Shown here one piece after another: positions 7,950 to 17,111 of a stretch of 34,689 nt of DNA. This DNA is from Myxococcales bacterium (GTDB taxonomy: Bacteria; Myxococcota_A; Polyangia; Polyangiales; Ga0077539): contig JAAFIF010000099.1 of assembly GCA_013298625.1 (NCBI GenBank), forward strand, positions 1 to 34,689, written 5' to 3'. The translations under genes were made by a program, and so were the position numbers. A model generated the notes under the pieces. It was not told where the DNA came from, searched no databases, and was given only the letters and a program-made list of their open reading frames with translations. How positions within the stretch are numbered: the stretch's first letter is position 1; the number at the start of each line of letters is the position of its first letter.

Positions 7950-9824
7950 ATGAAGCGTGAAAACACCGCGCGCAACGTCGGCCGCGCTCGGTTCGGCGCG
8001 AGCGCCTCGCTCGTGCTCCTGGCGGCTGGTTGCACTCCTCCGGCGGCTCCGGCGGTCATCCGACCATTCAGCGATCCCGCGTCGGTCACCCGCGCGCAAG
8101 CGGGCAGCGAGGCGCAGCCCAATGCAGCGCGGCCTCGACCGCAGATGCGCTACCGCGGCGTCTCTCGCATGCCAGACGTGTCGGCGGCGAGCCAGTGCGC
8201 GCCGTCCATCAGTGCCGAGCTCACGCGCTTGCGCCGCGGCGCCACGCTGCACGTCGAGCCGGTGTGCACCGAGGACTACAACGGCGAGTGGGCCGCGACG
8301 TTTGCGACGGGCACACCGGCAGAGGCGAGCGATGTGTGGGTGGTCGTCTCCGCCGCCGGTCGCATCGAGAAGCACCGCGTGCGCCGCGCGCCGTTCGGCG
8401 TTCGCTACACCGCGGTGTCGATCTATCGAGGCCTCGCGGTGCTCGCTGGCCGCTCGCTGCAGAGCGAAGAGATGCCGGCAGGCGCGCACGTGCTCGTCGC
8501 GTTCGGCGTGCCGTTTCCTGGCAATCCGGCGCCGGCCGCGCTCGAGCTTCAGCCCGCCCTCGTCCCGTTGCTCGGCGCCAACGACAGGATGGACCTCGAG
8601 TCGCGCTTTCAGAACCTGTCCAACGACCCCGAGCCCGAAGGCGACGCGGTTCGGCCGTTGCTCGCGCGCGGCGCCGAGGGCCCTCGTGGCCTGATCGGGA
8701 CGCTGCCGTCGACGCAGAGCGTTCCTGTCGTGCGCGCATGGCAGCTCGGCGTGTACGAACGGCTCTCGGACCTGCACGCGCAGCTCGACCCGTCGCACGG
8801 CCGCGTCGGAATCGGCGCAGAGATCATTCGTCGGCTCTCGGAGCGCGCGGACTGTGACGAGGTGTGGCGCTGCGTCGCGCGGCCCGAAGGTCGCCGCGAA
8901 GTACCCGAGGTCGTGATGCCCCTGCAAGCGCAGTTCAAGCGCGCAGGCACCACCACCGTGCTCGCCGCGCTCATCGACGCAGGCTCGCGCCCCGAGGCGC
9001 TGGGACAGCCGTCGCAAGATCGTATGGGAGCTCCTCGGTCCAATGACGCAGAAGACCGAACCATCGCCCAGCAGCTCGCGCTCGACCCCATCGAGGGGCC
9101 CGTCGCTGGCAATTCCCGTGGGCCGGCGCGCTTCGTCGCGTTCACGACGGTCGAGGGAGAGCGTCGCGTCACGCACTTGTACGTCGTCAACGCGAACCGC
9201 GCGCCTCGTCGGTTCGAAGAAGACTCTCTCGGCGGCGTTACGACCGGCGCGCGCGCCGTCGTCGTGCGCGACATCGACGGCAACGACGAGCCCGAAGTGC
9301 TCGTGAGCGCGCGCTTCGGCGCGAACTCCGTCGTGGGCGCATCCACGCTCTTCTGGCCCCCGACGGTCACCGACCGCACGACCTTCGCGCGGCTCGACGC
9401 CATGCGAACCATGATCGACGCCCACAGCATTGATGAGGGCGATCGCGCGCTGCGCGCGTTTCAGCCGAGCCCGTTCGAAAACGACGAGCAGCTCTGCCAG
9501 ACCGTCGCGCGAATCGCGACGACCGCTCCCCGTCAGCTCGCGACGTTGGTTCCGCCCAACGGCTTCGTGCAGATCGACTACGCCACCGAGGCGCAGCCGC
9601 TGCGGGGCACGATTCGTCGCATGTCCCCCGCGGACGTTCGTGGCGCCGCCGACGCCGCTGCGATCTTCGGGCCCTTCGCCAACGCAGCGTGCAGCGACAT
9701 GGAGTGCGACTCCGCGCTCGGCCACTGCCGCCTGCGTCGCGGCGGGCGCGAGGTGGGCTTCTTGTGGCTCGGGCCACGTCGCAATCAGCCGTTCTGGGGC
9801 ATCTCGCGCTTCACTGGCCGCTGA
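7950..9824 (+). CDS. Lipoprotein of unknown function
   Basis: 624 residues from the ATG at 7950; an in-frame GTG at 7902 is upstream of the predicted -10. The signal peptide ends SLVLLAAGC with Cys28 as the lipidation site, so the protein is probably anchored in the inner or outer membrane. The rest is soluble and mixed alpha/beta. One segment, VVVRDIDGNDEPEVLVSARFG (roughly residues 430-450), resembles a single FG-GAP or calcium-loop unit, which suggests a degenerate beta-propeller. Several Cys pairs occur near the C-terminus (CSDMECD). No family recognised. It is convergent with the coiled-coil gene downstream and is separated from groEL by a terminator. Confidence 0.85.
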   Translation: MKRENTARNVGRARFGASASLVLLAAGCTPPAAPAVIRPFSDPASVTRAQAGSEAQPNAARPRPQMRYRGVSRMPDVSAASQCAPSISAELTRLRRGATLHVEPVCTEDYNGEWAATFATGTPAEASDVWVVVSAAGRIEKHRVRRAPFGVRYTAVSIYRGLAVLAGRSLQSEEMPAGAHVLVAFGVPFPGNPAPAALELQPALVPLLGANDRMDLESRFQNLSNDPEPEGDAVRPLLARGAEGPRGLIGTLPSTQSVPVVRAWQLGVYERLSDLHAQLDPSHGRVGIGAEIIRRLSERADCDEVWRCVARPEGRREVPEVVMPLQAQFKRAGTTTVLAALIDAGSRPEALGQPSQDRMGAPRSNDAEDRTIAQQLALDPIEGPVAGNSRGPARFVAFTTVEGERRVTHLYVVNANRAPRRFEEDSLGGVTTGARAVVVRDIDGNDEPEVLVSARFGANSVVGASTLFWPPTVTDRTTFARLDAMRTMIDAHSIDEGDRALRAFQPSPFENDEQLCQTVARIATTAPRQLATLVPPNGFVQIDYATEAQPLRGTIRRMSPADVRGAADAAAIFGPFANAACSDMECDSALGHCRLRRGGREVGFLWLGPRRNQPFWGISRFTGR

Positions 9825-9909
9825 GCGCGACGCTGCGACGCCCCCCGCTCGTCGCTCGTTCACCCGCCGTCGATCTCGAGCAGTCGCGGCCCTCCCCGCC
9901 GCGTTGCGA

Positions 9910-12837
9910 TCACTGTGTGTCCGGCTCGTCGAGCTCGCGCAGCAGCGCCACCAGCTCGTGCGACACGCCCGCGCCGCGCCCATCGACGAGGATCGCCGAG
10001 AGCGTAGTGCGCACGCGCTCGATCGAACGCTGCGCCTGCTCGGCCTCGGTCACCTTCGCGGACAGCTCAGCGCGCAGCGCCCCGTCGTTGGCCGCAGGTC
10101 GCGGCGCCTCGGACGGAGCGCGCTCGATCTCTCGCTGCATCGCGGCGATGCGCTGATCACGCGCGCGCAGCTCGAGCTCCCAGATCTCGCTCTCGGTGCG
10201 CCGAGCGCGCTCGACCTCTTCGACCAGCCGACGCTCGAGCGCGCGCAGCCGCAGATCGCGGTCCTCGAGCTGCGCCACCAACGATCGAACCAGCAGCTCG
10301 CGCTCGGTGCCCTCTCGCTTGAGCGCGTCGACGTCGACGCTTGGCGTCGGCGCGGGCGCCGCAACCGGCGCGGGCCTGGACGCGAGCGCGTCGGCGCGCT
10401 CCCTCGCGACGCGCAGCTCGTCTTCGAGCGACGTGGCGCGCGCGTGCGACGCGTTGAGCTGCGCGGTGAGATCCGCCAGCGATTCTTCAGTCGAAGCGAG
10501 CCTGGCAGCGGTCTCTGCCAGCGTCGCCAGCAGCTGCTCTGCGCGGTTGTCCGACGGCGCCTCCGGCCGATCGCTGTCGAGCAACGTGGCCTTGCGCGGC
10601 TCGTCGGTCGCCGTCTTCGACGCGGGCTTGGCGGCGAGCGCGGCCTCGGCGTCGGCCAGGCGCAGCGCCATTCCGTTGCGCTCAGCGCGGGCCGAGTCGA
10701 GCTCGCGCATCACGCCGCCGACGGCTTCGGCCTCTTCGCCGGCGGACGAGGTCGCGACTTCGAGCGCACGGACCAGCTGTTCGACTTCGCGCTCGAGCTC
10801 TCGCACGCGTCGTGTGTATCCCTTGCGCGATCCTTCGAGCTCGAGCTCGAGCTGGCTCACCCGCTCGTCGATCGACGAGAAGAGCGCGAGCTGTCGCGAC
10901 AGCTCTGCGCGCGCGTTGCCGAGCTGCTCTTGCAGGTCGTCCTCTGCGCGCAGCGAGTCATCGTGCTGCGAGCGGAGCTCCGAGGTGGTCTTGGCCAGCG
11001 CCGCGTGGCGCTCCCGCTCTTCGTCGAGCGCGCTCTCGAGCGACGCGGCGCGCGCCTTCGTCGCGATGAGCTCTTCGTTGAGCGGCGCCAGCAGCGCAGC
11101 GCTGGCGGCGGGGGCCGAGAGCGAGCGGGTCGCTTCGGCGAGTCGGGTCTCGGCGGACGCAGCGCGCGCGCGCGCGTCGGACTCCGAGGCTTCGACGGCA
11201 GCGAGCCGCTCGAGCGTGTTCTTCAGCGCGAGCTCAGCGTCGGTCGCGCGGCGTCTCTGCGTCTCAGCGTCGGAGCGAAGGCGCGCTGCCTCTTCGTCAG
11301 CCTCTTCTCTCGCTCGCGCGGCGCGCGCGGCCTGCTCGACCTGCGCGAGCGCGTGCTCTGCCTCGCCTTCGGCGCGCACGCGGCGCGTGGTCGACTCGAG
11401 CTCGGCGCGCACGCTCACGAGCTTGCTCTCGTACTCTGCGCGCAGCTGAGCGATCGCTTCGGCGTGCTTTGCAGCGGAGCGGTCGTCGGCCTCGACGCGC
11501 ACGATCGGCGCCGTCGTCGGCGCGGACCGAGCCTGAACGAGCTGAAACTCGAGCTGTCGCGCTTCGGCGTCGCGGGCTTCGACGACGGCTTCGAGCTTCA
11601 CGATGCGGTCGCGAAGGATGTCGTTTTGCTGCGCGACGCGCGCGGCCTCTGCGCCGAGCGCGGCGTGCACGACTCCGAGCTCGGCGTTGCGCGCTTCGAG
11701 CGTGGCGATGCGCTGCGCGCCTTCGGCTCCTCGCGCCGCGTCGAGTTGGTAGAGCAGCTCGCGGACGGCCGAGTCGCGGTCGGCGAGCTGCGCACGAAGC
11801 GCATCGCACTCGTGCCCGCGCTGCAACAGGGCCCGCTCGAACCGAGCGACGTCGTCGCCGACGATCTTGTCGCGGTCCTTCGACTCGGTGCGTGCGCGCT
11901 GGAGGTCTTTGCGCGCGGCGTCTCGGTCACGTTCGGCTTGTTCGAGGGCAGCCCGGAGCTCTCGCTCGGAGCCTTCGCCTTCGTCGAGCGCGCGCTCGAG
12001 CTCGCTGACGCGCTGAACGTTGCGGCGGAGCTCGGCGCGGGCGTTGGCGAGCTCGCCGCGCGCGACTTCGGCAGCAGACGCCGCGGACGCGGCGCGGTCG
12101 GCGGCGGTCTTGCGCTCGTTGAGGGCGTCGGCGAGCGCGCGCTCGGTGGCGTCGAGCCGCTGCAACGCCTCGACCGTCACGGGGTCGGGCCCTGCGGGCG
12201 CCGCCGGTGCGGGCGCCGCCGCGGCGACGTGCGGGACCTGAACGATCGCCATCGGGTCGATGCTGAACCGCGCGTCGGCGGCCAGCGCGATGAACAGCTC
12301 GGGCGCCGAGGCCTCGTCGGGCATCAGTCGCGTGTCGAGGGTCACATCGTCGACCTGGTCGTCGAACGACGCGAGCGCGAAGCCAGCGAACGAGCCGCAG
12401 CCGACCATCTTGACGAAGCCGAAGCGCTCTTCGAGCGCGCCGCGGAGGCCATGAAAATCCACGGAGCGGCCGTTGTTCTTCGGGGCAGCCGACGTGGCGA
12501 CGACGATGATGCCGTCGCGGCCGAGCGCGCGGCGCGCCTCGTCGAGCACGCGAGCGAAGGGAACCGCGTCCGCGTCCGGGACGATCACGCAGTCGATTCG
12601 GCTGCGAAACGCCTCGATCGCGCCCGCTGCCAGGGGGCGATTGGTGACGCCCTCGCCCTGGCCGCCGAACGCGACGACGGACTGCGCACCGAGCTCCCGC
12701 GCGCGGCGCGCGACGTCGACGGACGAGGGCCCGACGACAGCGACGCGCCGGCCTTCGACGAGCGGCGCGATGTACGCGACCAACGAGTGCTCAGCGAAGT
12801 TGTTGGGGCGAGGAGAAGCGGTGACGGTCTGGGTCAT
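9910..12837 (-). CDS. Long coiled-coil protein with a methyltransferase-like N-terminal domain
   Basis: 975 residues. Residues 1 to about 215 form a Rossmann-like domain: RRVAVVGPSSVDVARRARELG, IDCVIVPDADAV and GIIVVATSAAP resemble the strand-loop pattern of class I methyltransferases. However, the glycine-rich SAM loop is not canonical, so it is probably non-catalytic. A Pro/Ala linker (about 225-245) precedes roughly 680 residues of Glu/Arg/Ala-rich heptads, a near-continuous parallel coiled coil. The short C-terminus ends LLRELDEPDTQ. There is no signal peptide, so it is cytoplasmic. The layout (small globular N-domain plus long coiled coil) recalls AglZ and FrzS of myxobacterial motility, but there is no sequence evidence for that role. 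It might organise polar or filament structures. Confidence 0.85.
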   Translation of the reverse strand: MTQTVTASPRPNNFAEHSLVAYIAPLVEGRRVAVVGPSSVDVARRARELGAQSVVAFGGQGEGVTNRPLAAGAIEAFRSRIDCVIVPDADAVPFARVLDEARRALGRDGIIVVATSAAPKNNGRSVDFHGLRGALEERFGFVKMVGCGSFAGFALASFDDQVDDVTLDTRLMPDEASAPELFIALAADARFSIDPMAIVQVPHVAAAAPAPAAPAGPDPVTVEALQRLDATERALADALNERKTAADRAASAASAAEVARGELANARAELRRNVQRVSELERALDEGEGSERELRAALEQAERDRDAARKDLQRARTESKDRDKIVGDDVARFERALLQRGHECDALRAQLADRDSAVRELLYQLDAARGAEGAQRIATLEARNAELGVVHAALGAEAARVAQQNDILRDRIVKLEAVVEARDAEARQLEFQLVQARSAPTTAPIVRVEADDRSAAKHAEAIAQLRAEYESKLVSVRAELESTTRRVRAEGEAEHALAQVEQAARAARAREEADEEAARLRSDAETQRRRATDAELALKNTLERLAAVEASESDARARAASAETRLAEATRSLSAPAASAALLAPLNEELIATKARAASLESALDEERERHAALAKTTSELRSQHDDSLRAEDDLQEQLGNARAELSRQLALFSSIDERVSQLELELEGSRKGYTRRVRELEREVEQLVRALEVATSSAGEEAEAVGGVMRELDSARAERNGMALRLADAEAALAAKPASKTATDEPRKATLLDSDRPEAPSDNRAEQLLATLAETAARLASTEESLADLTAQLNASHARATSLEDELRVARERADALASRPAPVAAPAPTPSVDVDALKREGTERELLVRSLVAQLEDRDLRLRALERRLVEEVERARRTESEIWELELRARDQRIAAMQREIERAPSEAPRPAANDGALRAELSAKVTEAEQAQRSIERVRTTLSAILVDGRGAGVSHELVALLRELDEPDTQ

Positions 12838-13045
12838 GGGTCTGTGCTCGTGCGCTGCGATGTGCCGACGCGCACCTCGATCGGGGAGGTCGTGCGATGG
12901 TTGGCCCCTGGCGCCGTCCGAGACGGCGGCGCTGCAGAGGCGTCGGCCTGAAGGCAGTGTGGGACTCTAGTACACCGCGCCCCGCGTTTGAACGAGCGAG
13001 ACGAGCGCAGGGGATTTCTTTTCGATTCGCCGCCAGACGCCGTAG

Positions 13046-13051
13046 TATGCT
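13046..13051 (+). promoter_or_regulatory. -10 element of the DUF4388 gene
   Basis: TATGCT (overlapping TAGTAT at 13043-13048) ends nine bases before the GTG at 13060, placing the transcription start at or next to the start codon. There is no Shine-Dalgarno sequence. The remainder of 12838-13045 between the divergent genes shows nothing else. Confidence 0.4.
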
Positions 13052-13059
13052 GCGTCGTT

Positions 13060-14298
13060 GTGGCGGTCGAAGACGCGGACTTCGTCGTCGGTGAAGACGG
13101 ATCGGTCGCGCTCGGGCGCTCCGAAGTCGCATCGGTGCTCCGGCCCAAAGCCGGCGTGTACCAGTTGCTCCCCTCACCGCCGGACATGGTGTTGCTGCGA
13201 AAGATGGCAGCGGCGAGCTCGCGCGTTGTGCTCTCGGGCACGATCGTCGACCGGAGCACGCTGCTCGAAATCGTGCAGTTCATCGCGAGCTCGGGCTGGG
13301 TCGGCGAGCTCGTCGTGGTCGACGGCGACACGCGTCGCGCGATGCTCCTCGAAGGGGGCATGGTCGTGCTGGCGACCTCCAACTCGCCGAGCGAGCGACT
13401 CGGCGAGGTGCTCTATCGTCACGGCGCGCTGACGAGGGCGCAGTTCGACGAGGCGATGTCGTTGCTGTCGGCGACGCGTCGGCTGGGCGACATCGTCGTG
13501 CAGAAGGGCTGGATCAAGCCCAACGACCTGTACGCGATGCTGCAGAAGCAGGTGCGCGAGATCGTGTTCAGCGCGCTCGCGGCGCAGAGCGGGATGTTCT
13601 TCTTCGCGCGCGGCATCGACGCTGCGAGCGTCCCGGTCCGCGTCACGCTCTCGTGCAACGGCCTGCTGATGGAGGCGGTGCAGCGCATCGACGAGTCCGC
13701 GTATTTTCGTGAGCGGATCCCGGACGCGAGCGTGGTCGCGACGCCGGTGCTCGGCAAGAGCGGCGACGGAGACCCGTCCGCTGAGCGCGTGCTCGCCGCG
13801 CTCGATGGGCGAAGGACGCTCGACGAGGTCGCGCGCGTGACGGGGCTCGGCGAGTTCGAAGCGACCAAGGCGCTCTTCGTTCTGCTGCAGAGCGGGGCAG
13901 CGCAGATCAAGAAGGCGACCTCGCCGCGCGCGCAGCTCGAAGAGCAGCTCGACGGCTTCAACGCGGTGCTGCTCGACATTCACCGTACGGTCGACGCCGC
14001 GGGCGTCGGCGACGGCGCGCGGGCCACGCTGTCGATGTTCTTGCAGGGCGGCGGAGCGTTCGATGTCCTGTTCGCCAACGCGGGTCCTCGCGACGAGGGG
14101 ACGTTCGACACCAACACGCTGCTGTTGAACCTGCAGCGAGTGCACACCGACGATCCGTCGCGCGTGGTTCAGCAAGCGCTTCACGACTACGTTGCGTTCG
14201 CGCTGTTCGCTGCGGGCTCGGTGCTGCGCCGAGAAGACCACCAGGTGCTCGCGCGTCGCGTTCAAGAGCAGCTCGGCGCGATCCGTCTCGGCCGCTGA
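13060..14298 (+). CDS. DUF4388 (PATAN-type) domain protein
   Basis: 412 residues from the GTG at 13060. A TTG at 12988 is in frame, but its extra 24 residues look non-coding and include the likely -10. Residues about 45-200 match the DUF4388/PatA N-terminal type: SGTIVDRSTLLEIVQFIASS, then GMVVLATSNSPSERLGEVLY, RRLGDIVVQKGWIKPNDLYA and VREIVFSALAAQSGMFFF. This domain is common in delta-proteobacterial signalling proteins, where it probably mediates protein contacts. Residues about 235-300 (VLAALDGRRTLDEVARVTGL) look like a winged-helix segment. The C-terminal 120 residues are helical. No receiver domain is attached. Likely a cytoplasmic regulator of gliding, polarity or gene expression; the partner is unknown. 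Confidence 0.88.
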   Translation: MAVEDADFVVGEDGSVALGRSEVASVLRPKAGVYQLLPSPPDMVLLRKMAAASSRVVLSGTIVDRSTLLEIVQFIASSGWVGELVVVDGDTRRAMLLEGGMVVLATSNSPSERLGEVLYRHGALTRAQFDEAMSLLSATRRLGDIVVQKGWIKPNDLYAMLQKQVREIVFSALAAQSGMFFFARGIDAASVPVRVTLSCNGLLMEAVQRIDESAYFRERIPDASVVATPVLGKSGDGDPSAERVLAALDGRRTLDEVARVTGLGEFEATKALFVLLQSGAAQIKKATSPRAQLEEQLDGFNAVLLDIHRTVDAAGVGDGARATLSMFLQGGGAFDVLFANAGPRDEGTFDTNTLLLNLQRVHTDDPSRVVQQALHDYVAFALFAAGSVLRREDHQVLARRVQEQLGAIRLGR

Positions 14299-14380
14299 CA
14301 GGCGCGGGGTCGCCCGAGCGCTGTGCGCTCACGCGTCCCCGTTGTTGTTCATCCCCCCCGTTGGCGATCGGCGAGCGGCG

Positions 14381-16771
14381 TCAGGGCGCGGCGACGATGG
14401 TGAACGTCGCGGGCACGCGTCCCGTCGTCTGCGTTTCGGCGACGAGGAAGTACGTTCCTGCTGCGAGCCGTCCGCTGAACTGCGGGCGCGCGACCATGGG
14501 CATGGTGCGCGGAAATGCCTCGTAGCAGCGCGCGAGGTTGTTGGTCGCGCAGGCGTTTTGCAGCTCGAACCAGTACACGCCGCTCGCGGTCGGGTTGAGC
14601 TCGACCGTGACCTGGCGCGAGTCCGGGATGGTGAAGCTGAACGCGACGTCGGTGAAGCCGAGCGCGCCGCCCGAGCCGCACAGCGTTCCGTGGTCAGGGT
14701 TGGGGTTCAGGCCGCTCGGCGCGGGTGTGCGCGGATCGAACGTGTACGAGCCCTCGAGGTTGGCCCCGTTGGCTACGAGCGGAATGGGCAGGCCCGAGCA
14801 TGCTTCTTCGCGGGGGCGAGACGCAGGCGAGATCGCTTCAACGGTGACCGTGAAGCCCTGCCCTGCGGCGGCTCGGGTCTGCGTCTCGACGACGAGGCTG
14901 TAGGTGCCCGCGGCGAGGCCCGTGTAGAACACGGTCGCGGCGGAGCCCGTGTTGCAGCGGCCGACGAGGCTCGCCGGCGTCCCGCAGCTCGACTGCACGC
15001 CCCACACGTACGAGGGCGCCCAGCCTGCGGTCGGACGGACGACGATGCGCACGTCGGTCTCTTCAGCGATCGCGAAGCTGTACACGCCGTCGTACCAACC
15101 CGCGGGCATTCCACGAGAGCCGCACGAGGCGCTGACGCCGTGGTCCGCGTCCGCGAGGAACGCGCTGAAATCCGTCGTGCCCATCTGCGTCGACGGCCGC
15201 GCCGCAGGGATCGGGATGTTGATCGCGCTGCGGCATGCGTCGCCCGGCGCGCGCATGGACGGGTCGCTCGACGTGGCCGTCACAGTGACCGCGGCGTCCA
15301 CCGAGTTCTCGATGATCACGTAGTACTCGTCCGCAGGAAGATCGCGGAGCGAGACGGTGTACGGCGCCGAGGACGGCGTCGCTTGGCAGCGGATCTGCGT
15401 GCCAGGGCACGAGCCGCCGGCGCCGCGACGACGAACGGAGACGTAGTTCACGCCCGTGGTCGAGCTGACGTTGAGGTCGACGTTGCGCGTGTCGGTGAGC
15501 GAGAAGCGAAGCATGCCGTCGGGCCGCGGCAGGCCCGGGTTGCACGCGAGGCCGAAGTCGTCGCCGAGCATCGTCGGAGTGACGGTGGACGCGGCGCCGG
15601 GCATTCCCGCGCCGAGCGCGAGGTCGGCCGGCGGCGAGCCAGGCGGGCAAGCGTCGCCCGCGGGGAACATCGTCGGCGGCTCGTAGCGCAGCGAGAAGCG
15701 ATACGGACCGGCGCCGGCTGCTTCGAGCACGATGAAGTGGTCGCCCGCCGGCAGCGCGCGCAAGAAGATCGCCGGCGACGCGGTCATCGCGCCGGCGGTG
15801 GTGACGCGCCCGCACGAGCGCTCGGAGATCGTGGTCATGTCGCACGAGCTCGCGACGGCGATGGCCGAGCCCGTGTCGGTCGACGCCATCGTCACGCGCA
15901 CGTCCTGCGGCGCGTCGAGGCGGAAGCGAAACACCACGTCGTTGGCCGTCGCGGTGTTGCAGCTCAACGTGTAGTTGTTGGTCACGCCCGTCAGCGCGAC
16001 GTTGTACGTGCCGGGTCCGGGCAACAGCCGAGCGGTGGCGCACGTGTCGTTGGTGGCGCGGCACGCGGCGGCGACGTCGAAGAAGTCCGCCTGCGAGTTG
16101 CAGTTGTTGTCGCGTCCGTCGAAGCAGTCCTCGACCGCGCCCGGGTAAACGAGCGGCTCGCTGTCGTTGCAGTCCGTCCCTGGCACGCCCGACGGAAGGC
16201 CGTCCGACGTGCACGCGCGGTCGACGAAGCCGTCGCCGTCGAGGTCGCGCGGCGAGTGCACGCACCCGACGGTCGAATCACAGGAGTCGATCGTGCAGTT
16301 GTTGCTGTCGTCGCAGTCGATGACGTTTTCGGGGCGGACGGGCGTGCAGCCAGTGCGCGGGTCGGCGCCGGCGCCGCGCGGGTTGCACTGCTCGATGCCG
16401 TTGCATGCGTTGCGATCGCCGCACATCGAGTGGTCGGCGACGGTGGTGCAGCGGTCGTTCTCTTCGTCGCACCCGTTCATCGTGCACGACGCCGAGTCTT
16501 CGCAGGGCGGGGTGCCGAGCGCGCACACGCCGCTCGCGCAGCGCTCGCGTCCGTTGCAGTACAAGCCGTCGTCGCACTCGTTGTCGCTCAAGCAGCGCTC
16601 GGCGAGCAGTTGAACGTCGGGCGTCGCGTCGGACGCGACCGAGTCCATGCCGCCGCCGTCAGGGCGGGCGACATCCAGGGCAGCGGCGTCTTCGGTGAAC
16701 CGCGGCGGTCCACAGGCAACCAGGGCCGCCGTCACGGCCACGAGCAAAGCAAGGGGACGGAACGATCGCAT
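14381..16771 (-). CDS. Cys-rich, MopE-like lipoprotein with four beta-sandwich repeats
   Basis: 796 residues from the ATG at 16771 with GGAGAG just upstream. The signal peptide ends TAALVAC (Cys20). A disulfide-rich region at about 70-160 (CLSDNECDDGLYCNG, CEDSASCTMNGCDEENDRC) is followed by a MopE-type metal-binding motif (DLDGDGFVDR ... TDCNDSEPLVYPGAVEDC ... DGRDNNCN) at about 185-245. Four repeats of roughly 130 residues follow. Each starts with an acidic or Gly-rich strand and ends with LPAGDHFIVLEAAG, LPADEYYVIIENSV, LAAGTYSLVVETQT or LAAGTYFLVAETQT. These resemble the PPC/CUB-like beta-sandwich of secreted enzymes and adhesins. Probably exposed at the cell surface; binding of calcium or copper by the MopE motif is possible. 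No catalytic domain seen. Confidence 0.88.
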   Translation of the reverse strand: MRSFRPLALLVAVTAALVACGPPRFTEDAAALDVARPDGGGMDSVASDATPDVQLLAERCLSDNECDDGLYCNGRERCASGVCALGTPPCEDSASCTMNGCDEENDRCTTVADHSMCGDRNACNGIEQCNPRGAGADPRTGCTPVRPENVIDCDDSNNCTIDSCDSTVGCVHSPRDLDGDGFVDRACTSDGLPSGVPGTDCNDSEPLVYPGAVEDCFDGRDNNCNSQADFFDVAAACRATNDTCATARLLPGPGTYNVALTGVTNNYTLSCNTATANDVVFRFRLDAPQDVRVTMASTDTGSAIAVASSCDMTTISERSCGRVTTAGAMTASPAIFLRALPAGDHFIVLEAAGAGPYRFSLRYEPPTMFPAGDACPPGSPPADLALGAGMPGAASTVTPTMLGDDFGLACNPGLPRPDGMLRFSLTDTRNVDLNVSSTTGVNYVSVRRRGAGGSCPGTQIRCQATPSSAPYTVSLRDLPADEYYVIIENSVDAAVTVTATSSDPSMRAPGDACRSAINIPIPAARPSTQMGTTDFSAFLADADHGVSASCGSRGMPAGWYDGVYSFAIAEETDVRIVVRPTAGWAPSYVWGVQSSCGTPASLVGRCNTGSAATVFYTGLAAGTYSLVVETQTRAAAGQGFTVTVEAISPASRPREEACSGLPIPLVANGANLEGSYTFDPRTPAPSGLNPNPDHGTLCGSGGALGFTDVAFSFTIPDSRQVTVELNPTASGVYWFELQNACATNNLARCYEAFPRTMPMVARPQFSGRLAAGTYFLVAETQTTGRVPATFTIVAAP

Positions 16772-16814
16772 GCGCTCTCCTCGATACATGAAGGCACCAG
16801 GTGAGTTGTGTGCT

Positions 16815-16837
16815 CGAGCCGCACTGATTGCGGCTCG
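16815..16837 (-). other. Perfect hairpin in the 5' leader of the MopE-like lipoprotein gene
   Basis: Nine-base arms CGAGCCGCA and TGCGGCTCG flank a 5-nt loop. It sits between the predicted transcription start near 16850 and the ribosome binding site. It has no T-run, so it is more likely an mRNA-stabilising or regulatory stem than a terminator. Confidence 0.45.
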
Positions 16838-16856
16838 TCCAGTGCCGGACTCGCGC

Positions 16857-16862
16857 AGCATA
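16857..16862 (-). promoter_or_regulatory. -10 element of the MopE-like lipoprotein gene
   Basis: TATGCT on the minus strand. A start near 16850 gives a leader of about 79 nt that carries a hairpin and a GGAG ribosome binding site. The rest of the 340-bp divergent region (16772-17111) has no gene; a TACGCT at 16984-16989 on the plus strand could serve the DUF2914-like gene. Confidence 0.35.
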
Positions 16863-17111
16863 CACGGTCTGTTGGCGGCTCGCCTCCCCAGATCCTGACC
16901 GTGCGCGAAACGAGCGTGTTCGCGCCGCCGCGGTCAACGTGGCCTGCGGAGCACGGCGCGTGACAAGAGCGAAGCGCGTCGGCTACGCTTTCGGCCGCTC
17001 GAATCGCTGCGGATCGTCGGGAATCACCACGCAGCCATCGATGCGTCGCCACGGGCACGCACGCTGCATCGTGTGCGAGCATCCTCGATCTGTTCGGAGC
17101 TCGTCACCAGC

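Noticed and set aside
10830..10860. GAGCTC-rich simple repeat as a possible regulatory repeat
   Set aside because: It is the coding of Glu-Leu heptads within the coiled-coil gene, not an independent repeat.
9430..12951. Very long plus-strand open frame (over 1100 codons) opposite the coiled-coil gene
   Set aside because: It mirrors the antisense strand of a regular Glu/Arg/Ala coiled coil in a high-GC genome; its translation is low-complexity Arg/Leu/Gly and crosses into the neighbouring genes. The minus-strand product has a coherent domain layout.
12988..13059. TTG start for the DUF4388 gene
   Set aside because: The added residues look non-coding and contain the probable -10 element; the GTG at 13060 fits the leaderless pattern.
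14192..16804. Plus-strand frame of 870 codons opposite the MopE-like lipoprotein gene
   Set aside because: Its translation is Arg/Ala/Val/Asp low complexity; the minus strand has a lipoprotein signal and repeated domains.
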